A stretch of 64,000 nt of DNA from Fibrobacter sp. (lineage in GTDB: Bacteria > Fibrobacterota > Fibrobacteria > Fibrobacterales > Fibrobacteraceae). The position numbers and the translations under genes were made by a program. The first letter of the stretch is position 1. Every line of letters begins with the position of its first letter. Under the pieces are notes generated by a model that saw only the letters and a list, made by a program, of their open reading frames with translations, was not told the origin of the DNA and did not search any database. Below, piece after piece: positions 34,171-41,838 of this stretch. Location of the stretch: NCBI GenBank assembly GCA_024399015.1, contig JAKSIC010000001.1, positions 310,001 to 374,000 on the forward strand. Reading direction: 5' to 3'.

Positions 34171-35229
34171 CTAGTAGAATACGAAGGAGAAAAGGGCATC
34201 CGCAAGAATAATTCCTGCGATGGAATAAACAACGCAAACCGTGGTGGCCTTACCTACAGCATCGGCGCCACCGCGGGCCTTAAAACCTTGATGGCAAGCA
34301 ATCAAAGTAACAATCCAGCCAAAGACCATGGACTTCACCACGCTCTTGAACAAAAGCAGCAAAGGCAGGTTCTCTCGAAGGCCCACCCAATAATTAGTAG
34401 GGGAAACCTCACAGAACCAGAACGCCACCAAGAAACCGGCAAAGCACCCGATCATGGACGCTACAAAGGAGAGAAGGGGTACCGCAATGGTCATAGCCTT
34501 AAAGCGGGGCACAATCAGGTACTGGATAGGATGAATGCCCATGGTACGCAAGGCCTTGATTTCTTCAGCCACGTTCATGCTGGCGATTTCAGCAGTAATG
34601 GAACTGCCCGAACGGCCAGCCAAAATAATAGCGGTAAGCATGGGGCCAAGTTCTGCAAACATCAAAAAGCCTACGCCTACGGAAAGGTATTCTCCGGCGC
34701 CAAAAGTGTTCAGCTGGGAAGCGCTCTGCAGCGACAACGTAAAGCCGATCAAGAACACCAGCAAAAACACAATGCCCGACGCCTCGCTACCCAGGCGCAG
34801 CAGTTGTTGCCCCACGCCGCCGAAAGGCAAGCGCTTCTTATCAAAGCGCCCCAAAAAAGTCCAGTAAAGGCTTTCGCTTAAAAGAAAGAGTAAGGTCTTG
34901 AGGGTGTCCAGCAGCCGGAACCCCGCATCCCCCAGGCGCTCCAGCGGGCCCATGGAAGCCCCCGCCTCAGCCTTCGGGATGTCAATTTTTCGAATTTGAG
35001 CGATTTCCGCCTTCATTTCGGGGCTGAAATGGGCCAAGCGCACATGGCGCCCGAATTTTTCCGCCGCCCCAGCCACCGCCGCAAAAAAGGCCCTGCTTTC
35101 GGAGCTAAAATCCGCAAAAACGGTTCCATCCAGCTCCAAATCAGAATTTTTCAGGATATGTAAGCACCGGGACAACCAAAAACGGTAATCCTTGGGGCTA
35201 AAACGCTCCGGCAAAGCAATTGTTGCCAT
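34171..35229 (-). CDS. MlaE-family permease with N-terminal extension
   Basis: The 352-residue protein (ATG 35229; a GTG three codons earlier is possible) has the MlaE core (about 100-352) with ELGPMLTAIILAGRSGSSITA and EEIKALRTMGIHPIQY. About 100 extra residues at the N terminus look like a STAS-type domain (DGTVFADFSSESRAFFAAV), as seen in some MlaE permeases. It is the first gene of the operon MlaE-MlaF-MCE-lipoprotein. Confidence 0.86.
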   Translation of the reverse strand: MATIALPERFSPKDYRFWLSRCLHILKNSDLELDGTVFADFSSESRAFFAAVAGAAEKFGRHVRLAHFSPEMKAEIAQIRKIDIPKAEAGASMGPLERLGDAGFRLLDTLKTLLFLLSESLYWTFLGRFDKKRLPFGGVGQQLLRLGSEASGIVFLLVFLIGFTLSLQSASQLNTFGAGEYLSVGVGFLMFAELGPMLTAIILAGRSGSSITAEIASMNVAEEIKALRTMGIHPIQYLIVPRFKAMTIAVPLLSFVASMIGCFAGFLVAFWFCEVSPTNYWVGLRENLPLLLLFKSVVKSMVFGWIVTLIACHQGFKARGGADAVGKATTVCVVYSIAGIILADALFSFVFY

Positions 35230-35356
35230 TATCTCCACACCCCCATATTAGCAATTTTAAGCATATTTAACCACTTTTTTTCTTTTTAAGGCTATCTACA
35301 TCACATTTTTCACTTTTTTTGCAACCTTTTATATATTCAGTGCATCCAAGAGGTAT

Positions 35357-35911
35357 ATGATGGTCGAAAAGGTTATAATTCAAAAGCTTAAGGAAGGCAG
35401 CCGCGAGGCTCTGGGTATGCTTTGGCAGTCCCATAGCAAGCAGGTCTTGAACCTTGCCTTCAGAATGATGAAGAATCGTGACCAGGCCGAAGACCTCCTG
35501 ATGGATGTTTTCGTGCAAGTTCCCAAGGCTATTCAAAGCTTCCGAGGCGATTCCGCCCTAGGAACATGGCTTTACAAGCTCACGGTAAACGCCTGCCTCA
35601 TGAAACTGCGCGCCCAAAAGCGACATCACGAACTTGAAGAACTGAATCTTGAGAATATCGTGGAAAATGCACTCGGAAAGCAGGAAAGTGCAGAAATTCT
35701 CAAGGATTACGACCCGGAATTGCTTCAGATGGGGCTAAATGCACTGCCCGCCGAAACAAGAAGCATGCTCTGGCTCAAGGATGCCGAAGACATGGACGTC
35801 AAGGATCTGGCAGACATCTACGAAATGCCCGTAGGAACCATTAAAGCCCGCCTTAGCCGCGGCAGAAACTTTGTGAAGAATTTTTTAAAGGAGAGGAAAA
35901 TGTATGCGTAA
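35357..35911 (+). CDS. ECF-type RNA polymerase sigma factor
   Basis: The 184-residue protein has sigma region 2 (MMKNRDQAEDLLMDVFVQV, then RGDSALGTWLYKLTVNACL) and region 4 (LKDAEDMDVKDLADIYEMP, then VGTIKARLSRGR). Length and layout fit group IV sigma factors. It is followed by a small one-helix membrane protein (8-bp overlap) and a Spy-like protein, so it is probably an envelope-stress sigma factor controlled by the next gene product. AAGAGG precedes the start. Confidence 0.9.
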   Translation: MMVEKVIIQKLKEGSREALGMLWQSHSKQVLNLAFRMMKNRDQAEDLLMDVFVQVPKAIQSFRGDSALGTWLYKLTVNACLMKLRAQKRHHELEELNLENIVENALGKQESAEILKDYDPELLQMGLNALPAETRSMLWLKDAEDMDVKDLADIYEMPVGTIKARLSRGRNFVKNFLKERKMYA

Positions 35912-36293
35912 CATCAATTTTTCTACCGACATCTCCGAAAACGATGATCTCGACAAGTTGGATTTCTCCAAGCTTGAAGAACTTACCCCTCGTGCAGATT
36001 CCTGGGATAAGGTTTGCGCCCGTCTCGATGCAGAACAGGCTGCACCCAAGAAGTCGAACATCATTTCTTTCCGTGCAATTTACAGCGCTATCCCGTTGGC
36101 AGCAAGCTTTGCTCTTGTGGGTCTCAGCGCATGGCTCGCAGCCTTCAATACTATCGATGACCAGACTATTTCCATGAGCACCATGGAATCCAGCGATACT
36201 GTCGCATGGTTCAACAGCCTGGGCGAAGACGATAGCGAAGACTTCGACCTTATGGAAAATTCAACTGCCATCAACTACTTGATGAAGGAGTAA
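35904..36293 (+). CDS. putative membrane-bound anti-sigma factor
   Basis: The 129-residue protein has one membrane helix (about 55-75; IPLAASFALVGLSAWLAAF), an N-terminal cytoplasmic part containing RADSWDKVCARLDAEQ and an acidic periplasmic tail. Its place directly after an ECF sigma gene, with an 8-bp overlap, argues for an anti-sigma role. No zinc-binding HxxxCxxC motif is present. The assignment is inference from context. Confidence 0.6.
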   Translation: MRNINFSTDISENDDLDKLDFSKLEELTPRADSWDKVCARLDAEQAAPKKSNIISFRAIYSAIPLAASFALVGLSAWLAAFNTIDDQTISMSTMESSDTVAWFNSLGEDDSEDFDLMENSTAINYLMKE

Positions 36294-36296
36294 ACT

Positions 36297-36956
36297 ATGA
36301 AGGGATCCGTAAAACTTTTCATCGCAAGCATGTTCGTGTTTGCTTGCGCCCTGGGCTTCTTTGCCGGTGCGCTCTGCTTCAACAACAAAGCACCTGCGCC
36401 CTGCGAAAAAGGCATGATGATGCCGCCCCCTCCCCCGGGATTTGAAGGCAAGGGTCCCCATGGTCCGCAGGGCCCTGGCTTCAAGCACGGTCACGGCCCC
36501 CGCCCGGAAATGAGCGAACGTCACCAAGGTGGCCGCGGCCCGAAGGTCGCTCCCGAGTTCCTGGATTCCCTCCTGCAGGTGACCCCGGAACAGAAGGCGC
36601 AGATCGAAAAGCAGCGTGCAACTTCCGACTCCACCACAAAGGCAATCCGCAAGCAGCGTCAGGAAGCCGAAAAGCAGCTCCGCGAAGCTATGGAAGCCGG
36701 CAGCGCCGACCAGATTAACGCAGCAAAAGCAAGCGTTCTCGCATCCCAGAGCGCCATGCTGGACCAGCGCGTCAACAGCTACAACGCATTGGCAGGAATC
36801 CTCTCCAAGGAACAGATGGAAAAGTTCCGCGCCTTCCATAACGAAAACATGAAGAACGTTCACGAGGGCCCCCACGGCCCCAAAGGCCACGGCCCGAAAC
36901 ACGGTCCCAAGCCCGGTCACGAAGGTTTCCCGCCTCCCCCGCCGCAGCACAAGTAA
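36297..36956 (+). CDS. Spy/CpxP-like periplasmic protein
   Basis: The 219-residue protein has a signal anchor (about 6-26), a proline/glycine/histidine-rich low-complexity stretch, then an LTxxQ-like helical core: VTPEQKAQIEKQR and ILSKEQMEKFRAFH, as in CpxP/Spy/metal-resistance (CnrR-type) proteins. The C terminus is again Gly-Pro-His rich. The histidines could bind metal. It is probably the periplasmic sensor or chaperone of the sigma operon, being 3 bp after the putative anti-sigma gene. Confidence 0.7.
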   Translation: MKGSVKLFIASMFVFACALGFFAGALCFNNKAPAPCEKGMMMPPPPPGFEGKGPHGPQGPGFKHGHGPRPEMSERHQGGRGPKVAPEFLDSLLQVTPEQKAQIEKQRATSDSTTKAIRKQRQEAEKQLREAMEAGSADQINAAKASVLASQSAMLDQRVNSYNALAGILSKEQMEKFRAFHNENMKNVHEGPHGPKGHGPKHGPKPGHEGFPPPPPQHK

Positions 36957-36979
36957 TTCCTGAGAAAAACTTAAACGAA

Positions 36980-37010
36980 GAAGTCCCCGGTTAATCACCG
37001 GGGACTTTTT
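36980..37010 (+). terminator. terminator of the sigma operon
   Basis: The perfect AAGTCCCCGG-TTAATCA-CCGGGGACTT hairpin is followed by TTT. Confidence 0.85.
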
Positions 37011-37083
37011 AACTAAGAGAGAAAATCTAGACTGCGGGGACTAAACACTCTAAATGTCCCTGGCAGTGTAGATGGGAAAATGA

Positions 37084-37212
37084 TTAAACGAGATTAGCAA
37101 TCAAAAGCAGAGCACTGCCGCTGATAACGAGCAAACCACTGAGGATAGCTTCAACCTTCGGGCCGTACTGCTTTGTAATGGTACGATTCTGAGCTTGAAA
37201 ACGCTGTTCCAT
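37084..37212 (-). CDS. 42-residue small membrane protein
   Basis: The frame encodes a short basic start (MEQRFQAQNRTITKQYGPKV) and one hydrophobic helix (ILSGLLVISGSALLLIANLV). AAGGAAGG lies 7 bases before the ATG, a good ribosome site, which supports real translation. It stands alone in the 500-bp gap between the sigma operon and pgi. No family is recognised. The rest of the gap (37213-37461) contains nothing that I can assign except AT-rich upstream sequence of pgi. Confidence 0.6.
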   Translation of the reverse strand: MEQRFQAQNRTITKQYGPKVEAILSGLLVISGSALLLIANLV

Positions 37213-37461
37213 AATTAACCTTCCTTTTCACCAAACAATGATAGGTTTCCCATCCCTATGTCTATAAATTACCTAATCACGTGAGCGGAAACACAGTCCT
37301 GTGGACAGGTTTTATGGACAGTTTATCAACGGTTAGTAGTACTTGGAATATTACCCAATGCCATATTACGACCGGGTTTATTCCATGTAAGAATATCATA
37401 AGAAGCATATTTTCTATATTTTACGCTGTATTTAACACCCGCTTAGCGGAAAGGATAAACA

Positions 37462-39123
37462 ATGTCTAAACTGACTGATTCTCAGGAATGGAAGGCTCTT
37501 GAAGCCCACTCCGAAGTAGCCAAGACCTGGCACATGAAGGAACTCTTCGCCAAGGACCCCAGCCGTGCTGCAAAGTTCAGCGCTGAAGCCTGCGGCCTCT
37601 TCCTGGACTACTCCAAGAACATCATCACCGACGAAACCATGGCAAAGCTCCAGGACCTCCTGAAGTCCGCCAACTTCGAAGACATCCGCGCTAAGTACTT
37701 CGGCGGCGAAAAGATCAACACCACCGAAAAGCGTGCTGTTCTCCACACCGCTCTCCGCTACAAGGGTAACGAAGCTATCTGCGTCGACGGCAAGGACGTG
37801 ATGCCGGAAGTCCGTGCAGTTCTCAAGCACATGGAAGAATTCACCAAGCTGGTCCGTACCGGCAAGTGGAAGGGTCACACCGGCAAGTCCATCAAGTATG
37901 TCGTGAACATCGGTATCGGTGGTTCCGACCTTGGCCCCGTGATGGTTACCGAAGCCCTCAAGCCCTATGCTGAAAAGCCGGCTGCAGGCGAAACTTCTCC
38001 GGAAGTCTTCTTCGTTTCCAACATCGATGGCACCCACATGGCAGAAACCCTGAAGAAGGTCAACCTGGAAGAAACCCTCTTCATCGTCGCTTCCAAGACT
38101 TTCACCACCCTCGAAACCATGACCAACGCACAGACCGCTAAGGAAGCCGTGCTCAAGGCCTTCAATGGTGACGAAAAGTCCATCGCAAAGCACTTCGTTG
38201 CTCTTTCCACCAACACCGAAGCCGTTTCCGCTTTCGGTATCGACCCGGCTAACATGTTCGAATTCTGGAACTGGGTTGGCGGCCGCTACTCTCTGTGGTC
38301 TGCAATCGGCCTCTCCATCGCTCTGCGTATCGGCTTCGACAACTACATGAAGCTCCACCAGGGTGCTTACGAAATGGATCAGCACTTCAAGACTGCTCCG
38401 GTGGAAAAGAACCTCCCCGCTATCCTCGCCCTCATCGGCGTGTGGTACAACAACTTCTTCGGAGCATCCAGCTATGCAATGCTTCCGTATGACCAGTACC
38501 TCCATCGCCTGGCTGCCTACTTCCAGCAGGCTGACATGGAATCCAACGGTAAGTTCGTTGACCGCGACTGCAAGCGCGTGAACTACCAGACTGGCCCGAT
38601 CCTCTGGGGCGAACCGGGTACCAACGGCCAGCATGCCTTCTACCAGCTGATCCACCAGGGCACCAAGATGATTCCTTGCGACTTCATCGCCCCGGCAAAC
38701 AGCCACAACCCTGTTGGCGATCATCACCAGAAGCTGCTCTCCAACTTCTTCGCTCAGCCGGAAGCTCTCATGAACGGTAAGACCCTCGACCAGGCTGCAG
38801 AAGAACTCCGCAAGGCTGGCAAGTCTGAAGAAGAAGTGGCATTCCTCGCTCCGCACAAGGTGTTCGAAGGCAACAAGCCGACCAACTCCATCATGATGGA
38901 CTACGTTTCTCCGGAACGTCTCGGTGCTCTCATCGCCATGTACGAACACAAGATCTTCACCCAGGGCGTTATCTGGAACATCAACAGCTACGACCAGTGG
39001 GGTGTTGAACTGGGCAAGCAGCTCGCCATGAAGATCCTCCCGGAACTGAAGGAAAACACCGAACTCAAGCACGATTCCTCTACCAACCAGCTCATCAACT
39101 GGTTCAAGAGCCATCAAAACTAA
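37462..39123 (+). CDS. pgi: glucose-6-phosphate isomerase
   Basis: Pgi interconverts glucose-6-phosphate and fructose-6-phosphate in glycolysis. The 553-residue length is that of the Escherichia coli type. Signatures include [38 protein letters not shown] and [20 protein letters not shown] lies six bases before the ATG. The codon use is strongly biased, suggesting high expression. In a cellulose degrader this gene feeds glucose into the main pathway. Confidence 0.97.
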   Translation: MSKLTDSQEWKALEAHSEVAKTWHMKELFAKDPSRAAKFSAEACGLFLDYSKNIITDETMAKLQDLLKSANFEDIRAKYFGGEKINTTEKRAVLHTALRYKGNEAICVDGKDVMPEVRAVLKHMEEFTKLVRTGKWKGHTGKSIKYVVNIGIGGSDLGPVMVTEALKPYAEKPAAGETSPEVFFVSNIDGTHMAETLKKVNLEETLFIVASKTFTTLETMTNAQTAKEAVLKAFNGDEKSIAKHFVALSTNTEAVSAFGIDPANMFEFWNWVGGRYSLWSAIGLSIALRIGFDNYMKLHQGAYEMDQHFKTAPVEKNLPAILALIGVWYNNFFGASSYAMLPYDQYLHRLAAYFQQADMESNGKFVDRDCKRVNYQTGPILWGEPGTNGQHAFYQLIHQGTKMIPCDFIAPANSHNPVGDHHQKLLSNFFAQPEALMNGKTLDQAAEELRKAGKSEEEVAFLAPHKVFEGNKPTNSIMMDYVSPERLGALIAMYEHKIFTQGVIWNINSYDQWGVELGKQLAMKILPELKENTELKHDSSTNQLINWFKSHQN

Positions 39124-39140
39124 GCGAAGCTTAGTTTTGT

Positions 39141-39168
39141 AGTGGTTAGTGGTTGGTGGTTAGTAAAC
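39141..39168. repeat. heptanucleotide tandem array, AGTGGTT type
   Basis: Four 7-bp units AGTGGTT, AGTGGTT, GGTGGTT, AGTAAAC lie 18 bp after the pgi stop. Confidence 0.6.
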
Positions 39169-39209
39169 AGGATTGCGGGTAAGAACTGCGCCTGATACTG
39201 TCGCTAGCA

Positions 39210-39242
39210 AACAACCCGTCCGGTTTATGCCGGGCGGGTGTT
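39210..39242. terminator. terminator after pgi and the antitoxin-like gene
   Basis: ACCCGTCCGG-TTTATG-CCGGGCGGGT forms a strong stem with one mismatch. It lies between convergent genes. T-runs are only moderate on both sides. Confidence 0.6.
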
Positions 39243-39273
39243 CTATTTAAATCAAGTTTTGCTTCGCAGGCAC

Positions 39274-39459
39274 TTATGGCTGGTACTTTTCGCGTTTGTC
39301 GCGAAGGGACTGAATTTCCGCCTGGACTCGCAATGCAGACTCTTGAGCTTCAGCATAGATTTTATCTGAAGACCAATTCTTTGTCCTCTCACAATGAGCC
39401 TCACGGATTTTATGAATATCCTCTACAGTAAAGTCTTTCGAGATATCTACTTTTTCCAT
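39274..39459 (-). CDS. small antitoxin-like protein
   Basis: The 61-residue protein has DFTVEDIHKIREAHCERTKN followed by an amphipathic helix, a pattern found in small proteins encoded beside PIN-domain toxins in Bacteroidetes and Fibrobacter. AGGAG lies seven bases before the ATG and includes the TAG stop of the upstream PIN remnant, so the two form one unit. The antitoxin assignment comes from this context and a remembered family pattern, not from a database match. Confidence 0.5.
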   Translation of the reverse strand: MEKVDISKDFTVEDIHKIREAHCERTKNWSSDKIYAEAQESALRVQAEIQSLRDKREKYQP

Positions 39460-39470
39460 AAACGATACTC

Positions 39471-39599
39471 CTAGTCTTCCTGATGTTCAATAAGGACCGT
39501 GGGCTGCACGATTGCCAACATAGATAAATCCTGATGCAGGTAGCTGATTACAGAAGTATCAGGATAGACCTTCAATTTTTTCTGGTTGTCATTAGACAT
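39471..39599 (-). pseudogene. PIN-domain toxin gene with in-frame internal deletion
   Basis: The 42-codon frame starts with KKLKVYPDTSVISYLHQ, the N-terminal strand and first catalytic aspartate of PIN-domain nucleases, then jumps to a C-terminal-like tail (QPTVLIEHQED). A normal PIN toxin is about 130 residues or more, so roughly 90-120 residues with the other acidic active-site residues are missing. The start (AGGAG) and stop are normal. It should be inactive as a nuclease. Confidence 0.55.
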
Positions 39600-39614
39600 A
39601 GCATCTCCTCTTAA

Positions 39615-39645
39615 AAGAAAAAAACACTTGATTTTCTCAAGTGTT
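39615..39645 (-). terminator. terminator upstream of the PIN remnant
   Basis: A perfect AACACTTGA-TTTTC-TCAAGTGTT stem is followed by a T-run on the minus strand. It separates the toxin-antitoxin unit from the gene at 39760. Confidence 0.8.
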
Positions 39646-39682
39646 CAGGAGACGATTTCTAACGCTCGGGATGTAATATAGA

Positions 39683-39710
39683 AAGCACCCTATTTTTGTA
39701 AAGGGTGCTT
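39683..39710 (-). terminator. possible terminator after the 133-residue gene
   Basis: The AAGCACCC/GGGTGCTT stem is followed by a weak TTTCTAT run on the minus strand. Confidence 0.45.
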
Positions 39711-39759
39711 AGGTAAAAGGTTTGTAATTTATGACTTTGCCTTTACAGCATCGCAGCTT

Positions 39760-40161
39760 CTACTTCAGCAGAATCTTGAGGAGGGATTCTGCTGTTTCAT
39801 TTTCGACAAAACGGATTGCGGTGACCGGCCTGTATTCGAAGGACATGTACTTCGTAAGCTGCAGGGCTGCGAACTTGTGGTCTTGAGAATAGCAGTAAGA
39901 AAGATCGTACATTCCATTTTCCGCAGGCAATAGATGGTCCATCTTTGAAGTCAATTGGCAAATTGTATCGTCGGGCAATTCCAGAAGTTCCTTGATTTTA
40001 TCTCCATTATCTGGATCCAGTTCCAGGTCGCCACCATCAATTTTTGACTTTGTCGGATTAAAGAAAAGCGTTTCCTTAAGGCCAAAGAAGGACTTCTTGA
40101 CAGAAACATTAGACTGGTTAAGAAGGGAGGTATCCATCTCCCTGTTATTTGTAAGACTCAT
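39760..40161 (-). CDS. unknown protein, longer copy of a duplicated gene
   Basis: The 133-residue protein has no signal peptide. Its last 80 residues contain MDHLLPAENGMYDLSYCYSQ and a LTKYMSFEYRPVTAIRFVEN stretch, identical at protein level to the gene at 40752. The first ten residues (MSLTNNREMD) also match. The 60 residues between are unique. The C terminus (SLLKILLK) differs too. No family is recognised. See the repeat entries. Confidence 0.55.
   Translation of the reverse strand: MSLTNNREMDTSLLNQSNVSVKKSFFGLKETLFFNPTKSKIDGGDLELDPDNGDKIKELLELPDDTICQLTSKMDHLLPAENGMYDLSYCYSQDHKFAALQLTKYMSFEYRPVTAIRFVENETAESLLKILLK
39787..39944. repeat. 158-bp direct repeat, copy A
   Basis: Identical to 40794-40951 except for one base (39802 T versus C at 40809). 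It covers most of the C-terminal coding part of the 39760-40161 gene. Confidence 0.9.
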
Positions 40162-40265
40162 TTTTCTTTCTCTTGTTTATAAAATTTGTGAAAGCCGCGC
40201 GCACGCCAAAACAAGCGCAAGTTCTTTGCGCGGCATAATTGCAATCTTTATGGGAGAAAGAAGGA

Positions 40266-40667
40266 TTAACAGAGCATTCGCTCTAGAGTATAGACGTAGT
40301 ATTCCTTCGGGTGTTCAAACGTAAGTGCAGTCGGAAATTCCGACCGCAAAACGGCACGTCCCAAAGCACCTCGAGCGCCTTTAAAATCGTGCCAGCCAGA
40401 AATTCCACGATAGGCGTTACGGCCACCGAATCCATCAAGGGAAACAACCCGCAGAATCCGGGTGGAAATATTCTGTGCAGGAGCGCGAGATTCCACATAC
40501 GCCGTTACAGGAAGAGCATCGCCATAACGCAACAAATGGTCGCCCTGCAATTCCTGTGCTTGACGGGAATCAACGAAACTTGCGTAGGCGCCAATATTAA
40601 TTCCGGCAAGTAACGCGAACACCGCACTTACCAAAATCATCGCAGCATTTTGCTTAAGCCACTTCAT
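40266..40667 (-). CDS. membrane-anchored or exported protein of unknown function
   Basis: The 133-residue protein starts with KWLKQNAAMILVSAVFALLAG, a signal anchor, and has a beta-rich outer part (VTAYVESRAPAQNISTRILR). It lies between the two copies of the duplicated gene. No Shine-Dalgarno sequence is seen, and a TATATT is 11 bp before the ATG. No family is recognised. It may be periplasmic. Confidence 0.5.
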   Translation of the reverse strand: MKWLKQNAAMILVSAVFALLAGINIGAYASFVDSRQAQELQGDHLLRYGDALPVTAYVESRAPAQNISTRILRVVSLDGFGGRNAYRGISGWHDFKGARGALGRAVLRSEFPTALTFEHPKEYYVYTLERMLC

Positions 40668-40751
40668 AACGAAACCACAATATAAAAAAAATATTAGTAT
40701 GACGTCTTAATTTTAGGAGCGGCTCCCCAAAAAAGCCGCTCCCATTCTAGG

Positions 40752-40973
40752 TTACTTTACAAAAGCCTTGTACAGGACTTCCGCTTCGTCACCTTCTGCT
40801 GTTTCATTCTCGACAAAACGGATTGCGGTGACCGGCCTGTATTCGAAGGACATGTACTTCGTAAGCTGCAGGGCTGCGAACTTGTGGTCTTGAGAATAGC
40901 AGTAAGAAAGATCGTACATTCCATTTTCCGCAGGCAATAGATGGTCCATCTCTTTGTCATTTGTTAGGCTCAT
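40752..40973 (-). CDS. unknown protein, shorter copy of a duplicated gene
   Basis: The 73-residue protein matches the start and C-terminal part of the 39760 gene but lacks its middle. It ends in GDEAEVLYKAFVK instead of SLLKILLK. The upstream DNA (40946-40996) is also similar to the region before the longer copy (40134-40185), so the duplication includes the start region. It is probably expressed. No function can be assigned. Confidence 0.5.
   Translation of the reverse strand: MSLTNDKEMDHLLPAENGMYDLSYCYSQDHKFAALQLTKYMSFEYRPVTAIRFVENETAEGDEAEVLYKAFVK
40794..40951. repeat. 158-bp direct repeat, copy B
   Basis: Second copy of 39787-39944 with one substitution. The copies are about 1 kb apart in the same orientation. 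Confidence 0.9.
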
Positions 40974-41078
40974 TTTCTTTCTCTTGTTTATGGAAATTTT
41001 TATGCGCGAAAGTGCGATCTCTTGAACAAGATGTAAAAAAGCATTAGGTCATGACAAGGCTGATTGTTCAAAACAAAA

Positions 41079-41115
41079 ACCTCGCCCAGCACTAGCTGAA
41101 CGAGGGTCTTTTTCT
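41079..41115 (-). terminator. terminator after the exported protein gene
   Basis: CCTCG-CC-CAGC-ACTA-GCTG-AA-CGAGG forms a two-part stem flanked by A- and T-runs. Confidence 0.7.
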
Positions 41116-41137
41116 TAAGGAGAGGATGAATAAAGTC

Positions 41138-41578
41138 TTAATTATCACCGTTGCGCATTTCAGTTTGTTCACGATCGATTGTGTAGGTCAGGTATTCGCG
41201 GAAATCACGATCAATGGTTACGCCTTCGAAATCTTCAATATCATCTTTCAACACGAACACGCCGGTTTCATTGAGCCATGCATTAATGTCGTAGTTTTCA
41301 AGAATGACACTAGTATTTCCTGCAGCCTTAGCCACCTTTTCGATTTTTTCTTTAGCTACCCAGCCCTTGCAGTCTGCAGCCTTTACTAAAGCGTCAGCTT
41401 CGACTTCCTTAAGAAGAGTAAGTTCGTCGGCAAAGTGTGCAGTGCAAATAACCTTGTCTCCACCACGCTGTGCCAGGATATCCAGATCTCCGAGTTTGGA
41501 CTTAACCATCTGAGAAGCAAAAGACATCGAGACCATTGTAGCGAGAACCAGAACCGTTGTCAGTTTAAGCGTTTTCAT
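41138..41578 (-). CDS. small exported protein of unknown function
   Basis: The 146-residue protein (ATG 41578, with AGGAGG upstream) has a signal peptide MKTLKLTTVLVLATMVSMSF. The mature part has two cysteines (VICTAHFADE, AADCKGWVAKEK) and an acidic C terminus. No known family. It is a single gene with its own terminator. Confidence 0.6.
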   Translation of the reverse strand: MKTLKLTTVLVLATMVSMSFASQMVKSKLGDLDILAQRGGDKVICTAHFADELTLLKEVEADALVKAADCKGWVAKEKIEKVAKAAGNTSVILENYDINAWLNETGVFVLKDDIEDFEGVTIDRDFREYLTYTIDREQTEMRNGDN

Positions 41579-41802
41579 GGTAAGCCTCCTTGTTGGTGAA
41601 CCTTCATCGGCCCGCATTTTTAAAGTACAAAAGGGCTTTTTCGCAGACCACAAAATGTTAAAAATTTTTGACAAAACTCATTCCAAGGTGGAATACGCAA
41701 GCTGTGGTCGCCCTAGACGGAATTTTGTACAGAGGTCGATAATTCGAGGGAATCCTGCAACGGCATAAGGGCACATTGGTAAACAACAAATGTGATGATT
41801 TT

Positions 41803-41832
41803 TTCGCAGACTACGTTGTGGCAAAGTATATT
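41803..41832 (+). promoter_or_regulatory. promoter-like element with leaderless geometry
   Basis: TATATT (41827-41832) is 6 bases before the ATG at 41839. TTCGCA (41803-41808) is a weak -35 with an 18-bp spacer. No ribosome site is present. Confidence 0.4.
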
Positions 41833-41838
41833 TTGAAC

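Noticed and set aside
37300-37345. TGTGGACAGG and TTATCAACG before pgi as origin-like sequences
   Set aside because: Both deviate from the DnaA box and no AT-rich unwinding element with repeats is seen. The stretch is more simply an upstream region of pgi.
36956-37461. A structured RNA or riboswitch in the 500-bp gap before pgi
   Set aside because: Apart from the terminator and the 42-residue gene I could find no stable fold or known riboswitch core. A covariance-model search would be decisive.
39100-41700. A mobile element in the accessory stretch after pgi
   Set aside because: No transposase, integrase, terminal inverted repeats or target duplication is visible. Only small genes, a toxin remnant and a local duplication are present.
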